This document shows positions 56,147 through 64,000 of a DNA stretch of 64,000 bases, piece by piece (position 1 is the stretch's first letter; the number at the start of each line of letters is the position of its first letter). Location of the stretch: contig JAHCIA010000001.1 in the NCBI GenBank assembly GCA_026129465.1, forward strand, positions 2,493,964-2,557,963, in the 5' to 3' direction. Source of the stretch: Flavobacteriales bacterium (GTDB lineage: Bacteria; Bacteroidota; Bacteroidia; Flavobacteriales_F; PHOS-HE28). A program made the position numbers and the translations under genes. Below the pieces are notes generated by a model. That model saw nothing but the letters and a program-made list of their open reading frames with translations, was not told where the DNA came from and did not search any database.

Positions 56147-57628
56147 TCAAGGTTGGCGCTTGGGAGAGAAGTGATGGGTGATGCCGAAACGGACCCCGAA
56201 ACGGTCGTTGAGGCTCCGTGCTTCGTTGGAACCTCCGAACGCGCCGAGGGCCACCATGCAGCGGGGTCCGGCGTGGACGCTCCAATGTTCATTGATCTGG
56301 CGGCCCAGGCTGATGCTGGCGGACCCCAGCATCGCGGCCGGCTGACGCGCGCGCCATTCCGCCGTGCCCACTTCCCGGGCGATGAGACCGCCATCACCGG
56401 CGCTTCGGTCCAGCATGGCGCCTTGCTGGCCGATCGGCAACTCAAGCGCCAGACCGGCACCGACTCCGATGATGGTTCGTCCAAGCGCCTTCTGCCAGGC
56501 GGCCTCCGCGGGCAACAGCAGGGTGGCCTGGCTTCCCCTTCCGGCGGCCACGCGTTCATGCCAAGTGGTATGTGTCACCGTATCCACATCACTCCAGATC
56601 ACCTGGTCGTTCAGGGTCACCATGAAATGGTGGATCTCGTGGGAGACCTCCATGCGGCGGTCTACATGGTGGAAGGACCTTTCGCTGCGCTCCTGCAGCA
56701 GACCCAGGCTCAGGCTGAAGCCATTGTGCCAGCGAAGGCCGAAAGCGATGCCCGGTGCGATGGTGCTGGTGCGCGCCTCGCTTTGCTCCAGCGCCTCCAC
56801 CAGTTGGCCATCATCACCGCGCCACCGTGTGCCCACATCAAAAAGCGCCAACTCGGCGGCGATCCACCATTCTTTGGATGGCAGCACATAGGGGGCTGGT
56901 CGCGGTGCGGACCAAGGCACACCTGCGGTCATGCTGCGATCAACGCTTGGCCGAAGCGCGGCCATCCAAGCGATGGCCCCCTGTGGCGGACCCTCTTGGT
57001 CGGGCGTGATGGAAGAGCCGCGAGCCGATGGACGCCCAAGGGATGCGACACCTCCCCCCGACCCCGGTCCAGCCAATTCCAGTGTGGGGGTCGGCCAAGT
57101 GGCCACAGTGGGTTTGCTGGATGCGGGGATCCCAAGGGGTTCGGACACCTCTTCGTCCGGTCCCATCGCGCCTTCGGCTCCAGGGCCATTGGACGCCCGT
57201 TCGGTGTCGGACCCTTCTGGGCCATGGTACGATCGGACCCCGCCCGCCTTGGTCTTCTCCACGGAACCAAGCGTTGCGCCATCCGGCACTTGGTCGGCCT
57301 TGACGGGCGATACTGCGGCAGTGTTCCAACCATGGATCCACTCCGCCGGTGCGGCCATGGGGTCGTTAAGGCTGTCGGCCATCCGCAAGATGGCGGCCTC
57401 TTCCGAAAGGGCGACACGCCAGGCGCGCAAAGCGAGTACGCCCGAAGTGCCTGCCAGCAGGCACAACAGGCCGGGCAACAACCGGCCGAACCACCATGCG
57501 CGGCCCCCCCCATGCGCGGCCCGCGCGGCGTTCACCCCGGCCCATACTGTAGGCGGCGGCGTGGCTTCGGCCCTTTCCAGCCTTTGCCGGAAGAGTTCGT
57601 CAATGGGATGTCTTTCCTGCGCTGACAT
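56147..57628 (-). CDS. Anti-sigma-like N-terminus fused to outer-membrane barrel-like protein
   Basis: This 493-residue protein has a cytoplasmic N-terminus with HPIDELFRQRLERAEATPP-type sequence, common in Bacteroidota proteins beside ECF sigma genes. One TM at about 40-60 follows (LLPGLLCLLAGTSGVLAL), then a long low-complexity Gly/Pro/Ser linker and a C-terminal region of amphipathic strands ending RFGITHHFSPKRQP that reads like a beta-barrel or barrel-like domain. This would link an envelope domain to sigma control. It overlaps the sigma gene by 29 bases. Naming it anti-sigma is inference from position and pattern. Confidence 0.65.
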   Translation of the reverse strand: MSAQERHPIDELFRQRLERAEATPPPTVWAGVNAARAAHGGGRAWWFGRLLPGLLCLLAGTSGVLALRAWRVALSEEAAILRMADSLNDPMAAPAEWIHGWNTAAVSPVKADQVPDGATLGSVEKTKAGGVRSYHGPEGSDTERASNGPGAEGAMGPDEEVSEPLGIPASSKPTVATWPTPTLELAGPGSGGGVASLGRPSARGSSITPDQEGPPQGAIAWMAALRPSVDRSMTAGVPWSAPRPAPYVLPSKEWWIAAELALFDVGTRWRGDDGQLVEALEQSEARTSTIAPGIAFGLRWHNGFSLSLGLLQERSERSFHHVDRRMEVSHEIHHFMVTLNDQVIWSDVDTVTHTTWHERVAAGRGSQATLLLPAEAAWQKALGRTIIGVGAGLALELPIGQQGAMLDRSAGDGGLIAREVGTAEWRARQPAAMLGSASISLGRQINEHWSVHAGPRCMVALGAFGGSNEARSLNDRFGVRFGITHHFSPKRQP

Positions 57629-58166
57629 GGATCCTTTGTGATTCTTCGATGCGTTGTTGTAGCATGCGCCGGGCCTTGGCCAGCTGGCTGCGTGAGGTGC
57701 TTTCGCCGCAACCCAACATGGCCGCGATCTCCCCGTGGTCGTAACCCTCGATGGCGTGCAGGTTGAACACCAACCTGTAGCCATCGGGCAGCGCCGCCAC
57801 CATCTCCAGCAGTTCGGCCTCGCCCAAGGACTCCACGGCCAGGCCGCTCACGGGCATTTCCGGCACATGCTCCAATCCGAAACGCTCCTGCTGGAACGCT
57901 TTGCGGCGGTAATGGTTGATGGCCGTGTTGACCATGATGCGGCGTATCCAGCCCTCCAGTGAACCCTCCATCCGGAACTCGCCCAACTTCTCGAACACCC
58001 GGATGAAGCCTTCTTGAAGCAGGTCCTGGGCCTCCAATTCGTGGCGGGCATAGCGCAGGCAAAGCGCGTACATGCGCCGCGCATGCCGCCTGTACAGCAG
58101 TTCCTGGCTGCGGGGGTCGTCCCGCAGGCAGCCCCGCACCAGCAGTTCATCGGTGGGTTCCCTCAC
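57600..58166 (-). CDS. ECF-type RNA polymerase sigma factor
   Basis: This 188-residue sigma-70 family protein has region 2 (LYRRHARRMYALCLRYA ... DLLQEGFIRVFEKL ... AINHYRR) and region 4 (LPDGYRLVFNLHAIEGYDHG ... AMLGCGESTSRSQLAKARRML). The start is put at GTG 58166, which has an AAAAGG sequence upstream and gives the usual ECF length; a longer frame from ATG 58298 adds 44 residues of unlikely sequence. It heads a three-gene minus-strand operon with the anti-sigma-like barrel protein and a PKD cargo protein. Confidence 0.88.
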   Translation of the reverse strand: MREPTDELLVRGCLRDDPRSQELLYRRHARRMYALCLRYARHELEAQDLLQEGFIRVFEKLGEFRMEGSLEGWIRRIMVNTAINHYRRKAFQQERFGLEHVPEMPVSGLAVESLGEAELLEMVAALPDGYRLVFNLHAIEGYDHGEIAAMLGCGESTSRSQLAKARRMLQQRIEESQRIHVSAGKTSH

Positions 58167-58408
58167 CCGGAAAGGCCTTTTCCCACCACAAGACGAGGCG
58201 GCCGCGGCAGACGCTGCCCAAGACCTCCATGTGGCGGGCACAACCAAGATACCACCACCAGTCCCCGACCCATACAGCAAACACTTATGAACGATCACAA
58301 ATGCCGATCGGCCGGATCTCGGAGATCAGCCCCTGGACTTTTGCCCTCGTCATCGGCTTCAGCACCGGTGGCGGAGAACGAAAAGTCGAACCATAAACAT
58401 TTACGACG

Positions 58409-58771
58409 ATGAGCAAGCTGAACAACACCGTGCGACTGATGGGCAACCTGGGCTTCGATCCCGAAGTGCGCGAGATCGCCAAGGGGCGCAAGGTGGCCCG
58501 CATTTCCGTGGCCACCCACGAGAGCTATCGCAATGGCAACGGCGATCTGGTGACCGATACGCAATGGCACACCGTGGTGGCCTGGGGCCAGACGGCGGAG
58601 CAGGTGGAACGTGTGCTGCGCAAGGGTTCGGCCGTCTCGTTGGAAGGGCGGCTGGTGCACCGCAGCTACGAGGCCAAGGACGGCACCAAGCGCTACGTGA
58701 CCGAGGTGGTCATGAGTGGATTCCAACTGCTGCCCGGAAGCAAGCGCGCCGAAAGCGCCGCTGCGGCCTGA
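58409..58771 (+). CDS. ssb: Short single-stranded DNA-binding protein (paralog 2)
   Basis: This 120-residue OB-fold protein (NNTVRLMGNLGFDPEVRE, TQWHTVVAWGQTAEQVERVL, LEGRLVHRSYEAKDGTKRY) is similar in length and layout to the protein at 54546-54893. It also lacks the acidic C-terminal tip, ending SKRAESAAAA. It is divergent from the sigma operon. A very strong hairpin follows. Which paralog is the essential replication SSB, if either, cannot be told; a full-length SSB may lie elsewhere. Confidence 0.9.
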   Translation: MSKLNNTVRLMGNLGFDPEVREIAKGRKVARISVATHESYRNGNGDLVTDTQWHTVVAWGQTAEQVERVLRKGSAVSLEGRLVHRSYEAKDGTKRYVTEVVMSGFQLLPGSKRAESAAAA

Positions 58772-58791
58772 ACTTCAGGTGACCAATTGCC

Positions 58792-58821
58792 GAAGCGGCC
58801 CCGGGAAACCGGGGCCGCTTC
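58792..58821 (+). terminator. Strong GNRA-loop hairpin after ssb paralog 2
   Basis: GAAGCGGCCCCGG and CCGGGGCCGCTTC form a 13-bp perfect stem closed by a GAAA tetraloop. The T run after it is poor (CGTTCTGG), so termination may be weak or Rho-assisted; the hairpin could also stabilise the mRNA end. Confidence 0.7.
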
Positions 58822-58836
58822 CGTTCTGGTTCCCGG

Positions 58837-58844
58837 TATCTTCA
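58837..58844 (+). promoter_or_regulatory. Putative -7 element upstream of DUF748 gene
   Basis: TATCTTCA, two changes from TAnnTTTG, lies 15 bases before the ATG at 58859 and directly after the hairpin. Confidence 0.3.
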
Positions 58845-58858
58845 CGCGCCCACTGTCC

Positions 58859-61117
58859 ATGCGCTGGAAACGCATCGCACTTGTCGCCCTGGTCCTTTTG
58901 GTCATCGCCCTGGCGGTGGCCACTTGGTTCTTCCCGTTTCTCTTGAAGCGCTACATCGAGCGCAACAGTGAAGCATGGATCGACCGGAAGGTGACCATCG
59001 GCAGCATCGTGCTCAACCCATTCTCGGGCGTTTACGCAGTGCATGGTTTCACCTCCTACGAGCCGCGCAGCGAGCAGGTCTTCGTGTCCTTCAGCAAGCT
59101 GGGCGTGAAGGGCGATGTGGTCCACGGCCTGCGCACTGGTGAATGGCGCTTCCGGGAAGCGGAACTGCGCGATCCCTACTTCCACGTCGTGCAACAAGGC
59201 GATCGCTTCAACTTCAGCGACCTGCTGGAACTTGGTGGCCCGGCGGCGGAAAAGGAGGAGCCGGCCAGCAGCTCCGAAGTCAAGTTCTTCGTGGAAGGCA
59301 TCGAGATCAGCGGCGGACGCATCGACTATGTGAGCGACCTGCTGCGCGAACCCGTGCGCGTGTTGGACCTCAGCGTCGGATGTACGCGCATCACCAGCGC
59401 CAATGCCCGCATGGAGTTCCGCGTCGGTCTGGGTCTGGAGGATGGCACCCGCCTCGACGGCGGCTTCATGATCGACACCGACGTCGAGCGTTACGCCGTG
59501 GAGGCCCACCTGCGTCAGTTCGATCTGGCGCGATCACTGCCCTATCTGCAGGACTTCTTTGAAGCCGGCTCCCTTGGCGGCCTGCTGGATGTGGACCTGA
59601 ACGTGGAGCAGAGCTACACCGACAGCAGTGACCTGGCCCTGAGCGCCAGGATGGACATGCGTGGCCTTGCGTTGCGCGACCGCGATGGGGAGCACCTCCT
59701 TGATCTGCGGCAGCTTCGCGCGGAGCTGGACACCTTGGTGGGTTCCAGGATGGAAGTGGGCGTGGTGGACATCGTGGGGCTGGACGCGCGGTTCGCCCTG
59801 TTGGCCGATGGCACCGACAACTGGACACGCCTGCTGAAGCTCGTGCCCGACAGCACCGCTGGCGAGGCGGGTGCCATGGTGCTGGACGCCAGCGCCAGCA
59901 ACTACTACCTGCTCCTGGCCGAATACGTCAGCTACCTGGGCAGCGCGGTCTCCGCCAGTGCGTACAGCGCGGACAGTCTCGTCTTACGCGAGGGTCGTCT
60001 GCGCTTCGAGGACCTCACTTTGCCACGGCCATTCCGCTATGACATCACGGACATCGATCTGCGCGCGCAGCGCTTCAGCGACCGAAGTGAGGCTGCGCCC
60101 ATCTCCGCGCGCGCTGTGCTGGACCAGGCCGGGACGTTGCGCGCCAGTGCGCTCTTCGACCCGAAAGACCCCCGCAATGTGGAGTTGGTGGTGGACGTGG
60201 ACAGCCTGATGCTGCCCAAGTTGGACCCCTACGTGCGCTGGTATGCCGCGCACCCCATGGCCGATGGGATACTCGCATTCGCCAGCCGTACCACCATTCG
60301 CGATGGGATGATCGATTCGCGCAACAACCTCCGGGTGGACCGTCTGCGTTTTGGCAAGAAGATCGACGAGCACGACCCCGGCATCATCGTGCTGCCCCTG
60401 CGCCTGGCGGCCGGCCTGTTGAAGGATGTGCGTGGCGTGGTGGAGTTGGACGTTCCGGTGAAGGGCGATCTGCGCGACCCGCAGTTCAGGGTGTGGCCCA
60501 TCGTATGGCTGGTGCTGAAGAACCTGGTGGTAAAGGCAGCCGCAGCACCGGTGAAGCTTCTCGCACGTGCTTTCGAGGGTGCGGATGAAAAGGACCTGGA
60601 GCAGGTGCGATTCGTGGCGTTGCAGGTGTCTCCACAAAGTGCTCAGCGCCGCGCCCTGCACCAGTTGGCCAAGGCCCTGGAGGCCAAACCCGGACTGTCC
60701 GTCGATCTGGTCCCGGTGGCGGACAGCCTGGCCGAGGCTGGTGAGCTGGCCGTGTTCAAGGCCAAGGCGCGCCACCTCTTTCCCGGGGTCGAGGCACTGT
60801 CGGCCGCCGACACTGTTGCGGTGCGCTCTCTGGCCACGCTGGACAGTGCATTCGTGCGCTGGATGGACGCACAACTTCCAGGTACCGGCGAATTGCCCAT
60901 GACCGAACGTGGAATTCGTCTGTTGGGCAAGGATGTGGTGACACGAGAGTGGCAGGAACTCGAGCGCGCACGCAGAGCACAGGTGATGGCCGCGCTGCTA
61001 GAAGCGGGCGCCGATGCCCAACGGGTGCGTTTCAGGCAGGGCTCCTCATCGGAGGTGGCCGCTTTCCGTGGCGCGCCCGGCTACCGCTTCATCTACGATG
61101 TGGCCGATCCGCCTTAA
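58859..61117 (+). CDS. DUF748/AsmA-like envelope protein
   Basis: This 752-residue protein has an N-terminal membrane anchor (about 6-28) and a long repetitive beta-strand region typical of AsmA/DUF748 proteins. The family segment near residue 525 reads VVELDVPVKGDLRDPQFRVW and is followed by a conserved helix (LKNLVVKAAAAPVKLLA). Such proteins are thought to bridge the periplasm and move or organise lipids. ATG 58859 was chosen over the upstream 58787 because that start lies inside the hairpin. Its stop shares bases with the convergent PKD gene stop. Confidence 0.85.
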   Translation: MRWKRIALVALVLLVIALAVATWFFPFLLKRYIERNSEAWIDRKVTIGSIVLNPFSGVYAVHGFTSYEPRSEQVFVSFSKLGVKGDVVHGLRTGEWRFREAELRDPYFHVVQQGDRFNFSDLLELGGPAAEKEEPASSSEVKFFVEGIEISGGRIDYVSDLLREPVRVLDLSVGCTRITSANARMEFRVGLGLEDGTRLDGGFMIDTDVERYAVEAHLRQFDLARSLPYLQDFFEAGSLGGLLDVDLNVEQSYTDSSDLALSARMDMRGLALRDRDGEHLLDLRQLRAELDTLVGSRMEVGVVDIVGLDARFALLADGTDNWTRLLKLVPDSTAGEAGAMVLDASASNYYLLLAEYVSYLGSAVSASAYSADSLVLREGRLRFEDLTLPRPFRYDITDIDLRAQRFSDRSEAAPISARAVLDQAGTLRASALFDPKDPRNVELVVDVDSLMLPKLDPYVRWYAAHPMADGILAFASRTTIRDGMIDSRNNLRVDRLRFGKKIDEHDPGIIVLPLRLAAGLLKDVRGVVELDVPVKGDLRDPQFRVWPIVWLVLKNLVVKAAAAPVKLLARAFEGADEKDLEQVRFVALQVSPQSAQRRALHQLAKALEAKPGLSVDLVPVADSLAEAGELAVFKAKARHLFPGVEALSAADTVAVRSLATLDSAFVRWMDAQLPGTGELPMTERGIRLLGKDVVTREWQELERARRAQVMAALLEAGADAQRVRFRQGSSSEVAAFRGAPGYRFIYDVADPP

Positions 61118-63351
61118 CGGACCACCATCAGACGGGACGAGAAGGCCGAAGACCCATCGCCGACACGCAGCAGATAGGCACCCGGGGCAAGGCTTCCGAC
61201 CGGCATGCGATAGGGCCATTGGGTCACCGTGGTCGCATGTACCAGGCGCCCATCGCTGGCGAGCAATTCCAACACCGTGGACCCCGTGATCGGACCACCC
61301 TCCACGACCACCATGTCCGTGGCGGGGTTTGGGTACACGGACATGACAGGCGCATCCGGCGACCCCGGCAGGCCCGCCACGAAGCCCCATTCGCCGATGG
61401 CCCCGCAGACCGAGGCCCAACAAGTGTCGCTGCCACTCCAGTACCACGCGCTTACGCACACCTCCAGGCCCAGGTCGGACAGCAGGGACACTTCGATGCT
61501 CGGCCCGGTGAGCACAAGTCCGTTGGAGAAGGTCCAGATGAAACCGTCCGCCGGTGGTTGCGCAGTGGCGATCAGCATGAAGCCGGCATTGGTCGGCGCG
61601 GAGGTCACCTCGATGGTGAAGTTCGGGTCGCAATCGGTGTTCGTTCCACCCACGGAAATGGTCGTGCAGATGGTCATCGTGCAGACGATCTCGGTGTTCG
61701 CCACGATCCAGGTGGCCGTGAGACAAACGGTGTAGTTGCCCGGGGTGTCGTACACATGCGTCACCTCCGCTCCATTGCCCGTATGTCCGTCTCCGAAGTT
61801 CCAATGGTAGTTCTGTGCGCCGGGAGACCCGCCCGCCCAGAAGGTCACGCCCCCTGCGGCCGAGGTGGGCTGGTTGTTGATGACCAAGGTGTATCCGGCG
61901 CAGGGATCGCCGCTCGGCCAGGAGACCGGCTGGCATGAAGTGGCCACACAGATCGGGATGTTGGCATTGGGCGCATAGACCATCACCGTGAGGCACACCT
62001 CGTAGTTGCCTGCGGTGGTGTACACATGGGTGGGGTTCTGCAGGTTGCTGGTGCTGCCATCGCCGAAGTTCCACAGGTAGGTGTAGACCGCTCCGGGCAA
62101 GGAGGGTTGGTAGAAGAAGTGGAACACCCCGGCGTCGGAGACCTCATGGAAGAAATTCGCGTTGAGCCCGGCGCAGGCGCTGTCATTGCCCACGACCACC
62201 ACGGCGCAATGCTGGTCCGTGCAGGTGATGGACGTTCCGTTGTCGTTGGAGTAGACGGAGGTGACCAGCAGACATACCTCGTAGGTGCCCGGACCGGGGA
62301 ACAGGTGGAAGGGCTGCGCTTCGTTGGAGGTGGAGCCATCGCCGAAGTTCCAGTGCCAGAAGGTGTTCATACCCGTCCCGGAGGTGGTGTTGGCGAAGAG
62401 GATCCCGCCCTCGACCCCGCTCCAGGTGAACCCAGCCTGAAGCTGAGCGCAGATATCGCCGCCGCCACCGCCACCCCAGCTCACCGGTTGGCAGGAGGTG
62501 ATGGTGCAGACCGGCACGTTGGTGTTCGGCGCATAGACCATCACCGTGAGGCACACCTCGTAGTTGCCTGCGGTGGTGTACACATGGGTGGGGTTCTGCA
62601 GGTTGCTGGTGCTGCCATCGCCGAAGTTCCACAGGTAGGTGTAGACCGCTCCGGGCAAGGAGGGTTGGTAGAAGAAGTGGAACACCCCGGCGTCGGAGAC
62701 CTCATGGAAAAAATTCGCGTTGAGCCCGGCGCAGGCGCTGTCATTGCCCACGACCACCACGGCGCAATGCTGGTCCGTGCAGGTGATGGACGTTCCGTTG
62801 TCGTTGGAGTAGACGGAGGTGACCAGCAGACATACCTCGTAGGTGCCCGGACCGGGGAACAGGTGGAAGGGCTGCGCTTCGTTGGAGGTGGAGCCATCGC
62901 CGAAGTTCCAGTGCCAGAAGGTGTTCATACCCGTCCCGGAGGTGGTGTTGGCGAAGAGGATCCCGCCCTCGACCCCGCTCCAGGTGAACCCAGCCTGAAG
63001 CTGAGCGCAGATATCGCCGCCACCACCGCCACCCCAGCTCACCGGTTGGCAGGCCACCGATAGGCAGATGTCCTGGTTGGAGTTCGGGTTGGGGGCGTAG
63101 TACGCCGTAAGGCAAACCTCATAAACACCTGCCGCGGCGTATGTGTGGAAGGGGTTCTGCTGGGTGGAGGAATGGCCGTCGCCAAAGTCCCATTCCCAGG
63201 CGAAGGGCTGGTTGCCAATGGTGGCGTCCGTGAACTGGATGCCATTCGCCGTGGAAGCGTAGGTGAAATCCGCCTGCATGGCGTTGCACAGCGGCTGTGC
63301 CAGGATGCGGGTGGCGATCGACAGGACGAGGAGTAGGGTGGTGGTCCTCAT
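61114..63351 (-). CDS. PKD-repeat secreted protein with T9SS sorting domain
   Basis: This 745-residue protein has a signal peptide (MRTTTLLLVLSIATRILA) and six PKD-like modules with WEWDFGDG, WHWNFGDGSTS, YLWNFGDGSTS (these two repeated), and YHWNFGDG, separated by Cys-containing linkers (CQPVSWGGGGGG). An Ig-like module and a C-terminal T9SS sorting domain (MSVYPNPATDMVVV ... SSRLMVVR) follow. Two adjacent 186-residue units (about 526 bp of DNA each) are almost identical, so the array has grown recently. Likely a surface adhesin or structural protein; ligand unknown. Confidence 0.85.
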   Translation of the reverse strand: MRTTTLLLVLSIATRILAQPLCNAMQADFTYASTANGIQFTDATIGNQPFAWEWDFGDGHSSTQQNPFHTYAAAGVYEVCLTAYYAPNPNSNQDICLSVACQPVSWGGGGGGDICAQLQAGFTWSGVEGGILFANTTSGTGMNTFWHWNFGDGSTSNEAQPFHLFPGPGTYEVCLLVTSVYSNDNGTSITCTDQHCAVVVVGNDSACAGLNANFFHEVSDAGVFHFFYQPSLPGAVYTYLWNFGDGSTSNLQNPTHVYTTAGNYEVCLTVMVYAPNTNVPVCTITSCQPVSWGGGGGGDICAQLQAGFTWSGVEGGILFANTTSGTGMNTFWHWNFGDGSTSNEAQPFHLFPGPGTYEVCLLVTSVYSNDNGTSITCTDQHCAVVVVGNDSACAGLNANFFHEVSDAGVFHFFYQPSLPGAVYTYLWNFGDGSTSNLQNPTHVYTTAGNYEVCLTVMVYAPNANIPICVATSCQPVSWPSGDPCAGYTLVINNQPTSAAGGVTFWAGGSPGAQNYHWNFGDGHTGNGAEVTHVYDTPGNYTVCLTATWIVANTEIVCTMTICTTISVGGTNTDCDPNFTIEVTSAPTNAGFMLIATAQPPADGFIWTFSNGLVLTGPSIEVSLLSDLGLEVCVSAWYWSGSDTCWASVCGAIGEWGFVAGLPGSPDAPVMSVYPNPATDMVVVEGGPITGSTVLELLASDGRLVHATTVTQWPYRMPVGSLAPGAYLLRVGDGSSAFSSRLMVVR
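61970..62495 (-). repeat. Near-identical tandem coding duplication, unit A
   Basis: Base-by-base comparison shows that this 526-base segment matches 62528-63053 with only two differences that I could find (one in a GAAGAAATT/GAAAAAATT run near 62151, one in a CCGCCGCC/CCGCCACC run near 62466). The copies are offset by 558 bases, that is 186 codons, so the reading frame is kept. Each holds a pair of PKD-like modules. Confidence 0.92.
62528..63053 (-). repeat. Near-identical tandem coding duplication, unit B
   Basis: Second copy of the 526-base segment described at 61970-62495, separated by 32 unlike bases. The high identity suggests recent duplication, or ongoing homogenisation by recombination. 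Confidence 0.92.
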
Positions 63352-63463
63352 GGTCTTGGTGTGGTGCGGGAATGACGATCGGCAAAGGCCAGCCGGCGCC
63401 CGTGATCGAAGATAGTTCGCGCCTGGCCGCATGGGGCCGCCTTGCTTATCGCATGCGGCTTTC

Positions 63464-63471
63464 TACTTTTG
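63464..63471 (+). promoter_or_regulatory. Promoter (-7 and possible -33) of tRNA-Asn
   Basis: TACTTTTG is a perfect TAnnTTTG match 25 bases before the tRNA. A TTG at 63442-63444, 19 bases upstream, fits the Bacteroidota -33 element. Confidence 0.65.
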
Positions 63472-63496
63472 CCGTCCCTTCGCAAGGGGGGAGCCT

Positions 63497-63570
63497 TCCC
63501 TGGTAGCTCAGCTGGTTAGAGCACCTGACTGTTAATCAGGGGGTCGCTGGTTCAAGTCCAGCCCGGGGAG
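63497..63570 (+). tRNA. tRNA-Asn (GTT anticodon)
   Basis: Full cloverleaf of 74 bases: acceptor stem TCCCTGG/CCGGGGA (one G-T pair), D arm GCTC...GAGC, anticodon stem CCTGA/TCAGG with loop CTGTTAA (anticodon GTT), five-base variable loop, T arm GCTGG TTCAAGT CCAGC, discriminator G. The 3' CCA is not encoded (CAG follows). Confidence 0.97.
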
Positions 63571-63579
63571 CAGAATGAA

Positions 63580-63610
63580 GAAAGCCGCGACCAAGCGGCT
63601 TTCTTTGTTT
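63580..63610 (+). terminator. Rho-independent terminator after tRNA-Asn
   Basis: GAAAGCCGC and GCGGCTTTC form a 9-bp perfect stem with a six-base loop, followed by TTTGTTT. This closes the tRNA transcript before the kinase gene. Confidence 0.85.
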
Positions 63611-63636
63611 GGTCGAACACCCTCCAGCACACCCCC

Positions 63637-64000
63637 ATGCAACTCGTAACCGTTGGCACCGTCGCTTTCGACCGCATCGAAACCCCCTTCGGCACGGCCG
63701 AAAAGACCGTGGGCGGCGCCGCCACCTACATCAGCCTGGCCGCTTCCGTGTTCCTGGACAAGATGGGCCTGGTGAGTGTGGTGGGGGATGATTTTCCGGA
63801 AGGCACCATGGCCGAGTTGCGCAAGCGTGGCGTGGACCTGCAAGGACTGGAGATCCTCAAGGGCAAGGAGAGTTTCTTCTGGGCCGGGCGCTACCACTAC
63901 GACATGAACACCCGCGACACACTGGAGACCCGCCTCAACGTGTTGCTTGAGTTGGACCCCAGGCTGCCCGAAGCGTACCGAAGCGCGCCCTACGTGATGC
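63637..64000 (+). CDS. PfkB-family sugar kinase (N-terminal part)
   Basis: The first 121 codons of a ribokinase/PfkB-family kinase that runs past the window end. The N-terminus (MQLVTVGTVAFDRIETPFG), the GGAATYISLAASVF substrate-side glycine motif, VVGDDFPEG and FFWAGRYHYDMN fit a Bacteroidota sugar kinase group seen in many genomes. The ATP-binding and catalytic C-terminal motifs are outside the window, so the substrate cannot be named. Confidence 0.85.
   Translation, partial: MQLVTVGTVAFDRIETPFGTAEKTVGGAATYISLAASVFLDKMGLVSVVGDDFPEGTMAELRKRGVDLQGLEILKGKESFFWAGRYHYDMNTRDTLETRLNVLLELDPRLPEAYRSAPYVM

Overview
The window is a gene-dense, GC-rich chromosomal segment of a Bacteroidota bacterium, most likely of the order Flavobacteriales. 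Evidence for this is a GldH gliding lipoprotein, many secreted proteins with signal peptides and type IX secretion (T9SS) style C-terminal sorting domains, a Bacteroidota-type YbeY, and repeated TAnnTTTG (or TATCTTCG-like) -7 promoter elements upstream of genes. No phage, insertion sequence, CRISPR array or rRNA was seen. One tRNA (Asn, GTT) is present. Both ends are cut: the window starts inside a DNA polymerase III delta-prime gene and ends inside a PfkB-family kinase gene.

Layout: 1-5.0 kb carries holB (partial), ricT, gldH and a class A penicillin-binding protein. 5.0-11.2 kb holds the two subunits of a 3-oxoacid CoA-transferase, separated by one polytopic membrane protein and followed by two more; all three resemble GT-C glycosyltransferases. 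11.2-18.6 kb has pgk, a T9SS cargo, a DUF4175-type coiled-coil membrane protein, an anti-sigma-like ATPase and ybeY. 18.7-22.2 kb has an MscS channel and a LytS/LytTR two-component pair. 22.2-29.6 kb encodes three large secreted proteins, including one with 47 tandem 17-residue repeats and an S74 chaperone tail. 29.7-32.5 kb has mnmG and a methyltransferase, with two perfect 14-bp palindromes that match the ParB-binding parS sequence.

32.8-37.7 kb carries an ALDH7-type dehydrogenase, a thioredoxin-fold lipoprotein, and rpiB with an M28 peptidase on the minus strand. 38.1-43.4 kb has a MORN/YwqK repeat protein, a six-PAS histidine kinase and a LytTR regulator in a tight cluster. 43.4-48.7 kb is housekeeping: rnr (minus), prs, rplY/ctc, pth and ferritin. 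48.7-54.3 kb has a second M28 peptidase, a YfiR-TPR-SpoIIE phosphatase operon and a universal stress protein. 54.5-58.8 kb has two short SSB paralogs flanking a minus-strand ECF sigma factor / anti-sigma-like barrel / PKD cargo operon. 58.9-63.4 kb has a DUF748 protein convergent with a PKD-repeat T9SS cargo containing a nearly exact 558-bp tandem duplication. tRNA-Asn and a sugar kinase close the window.

Functional themes are cell envelope and surface (PBP1A, GldH, T9SS cargo, putative GT-C enzymes), signalling (three sensor/effector sets) and core RNA/nucleotide metabolism. The most notable points are the parS-like pair, the 3-unit super-periodicity of the repeat protein, the split CoA-transferase locus and the recent duplication in the PKD protein. 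All functions are assigned from sequence reading alone.
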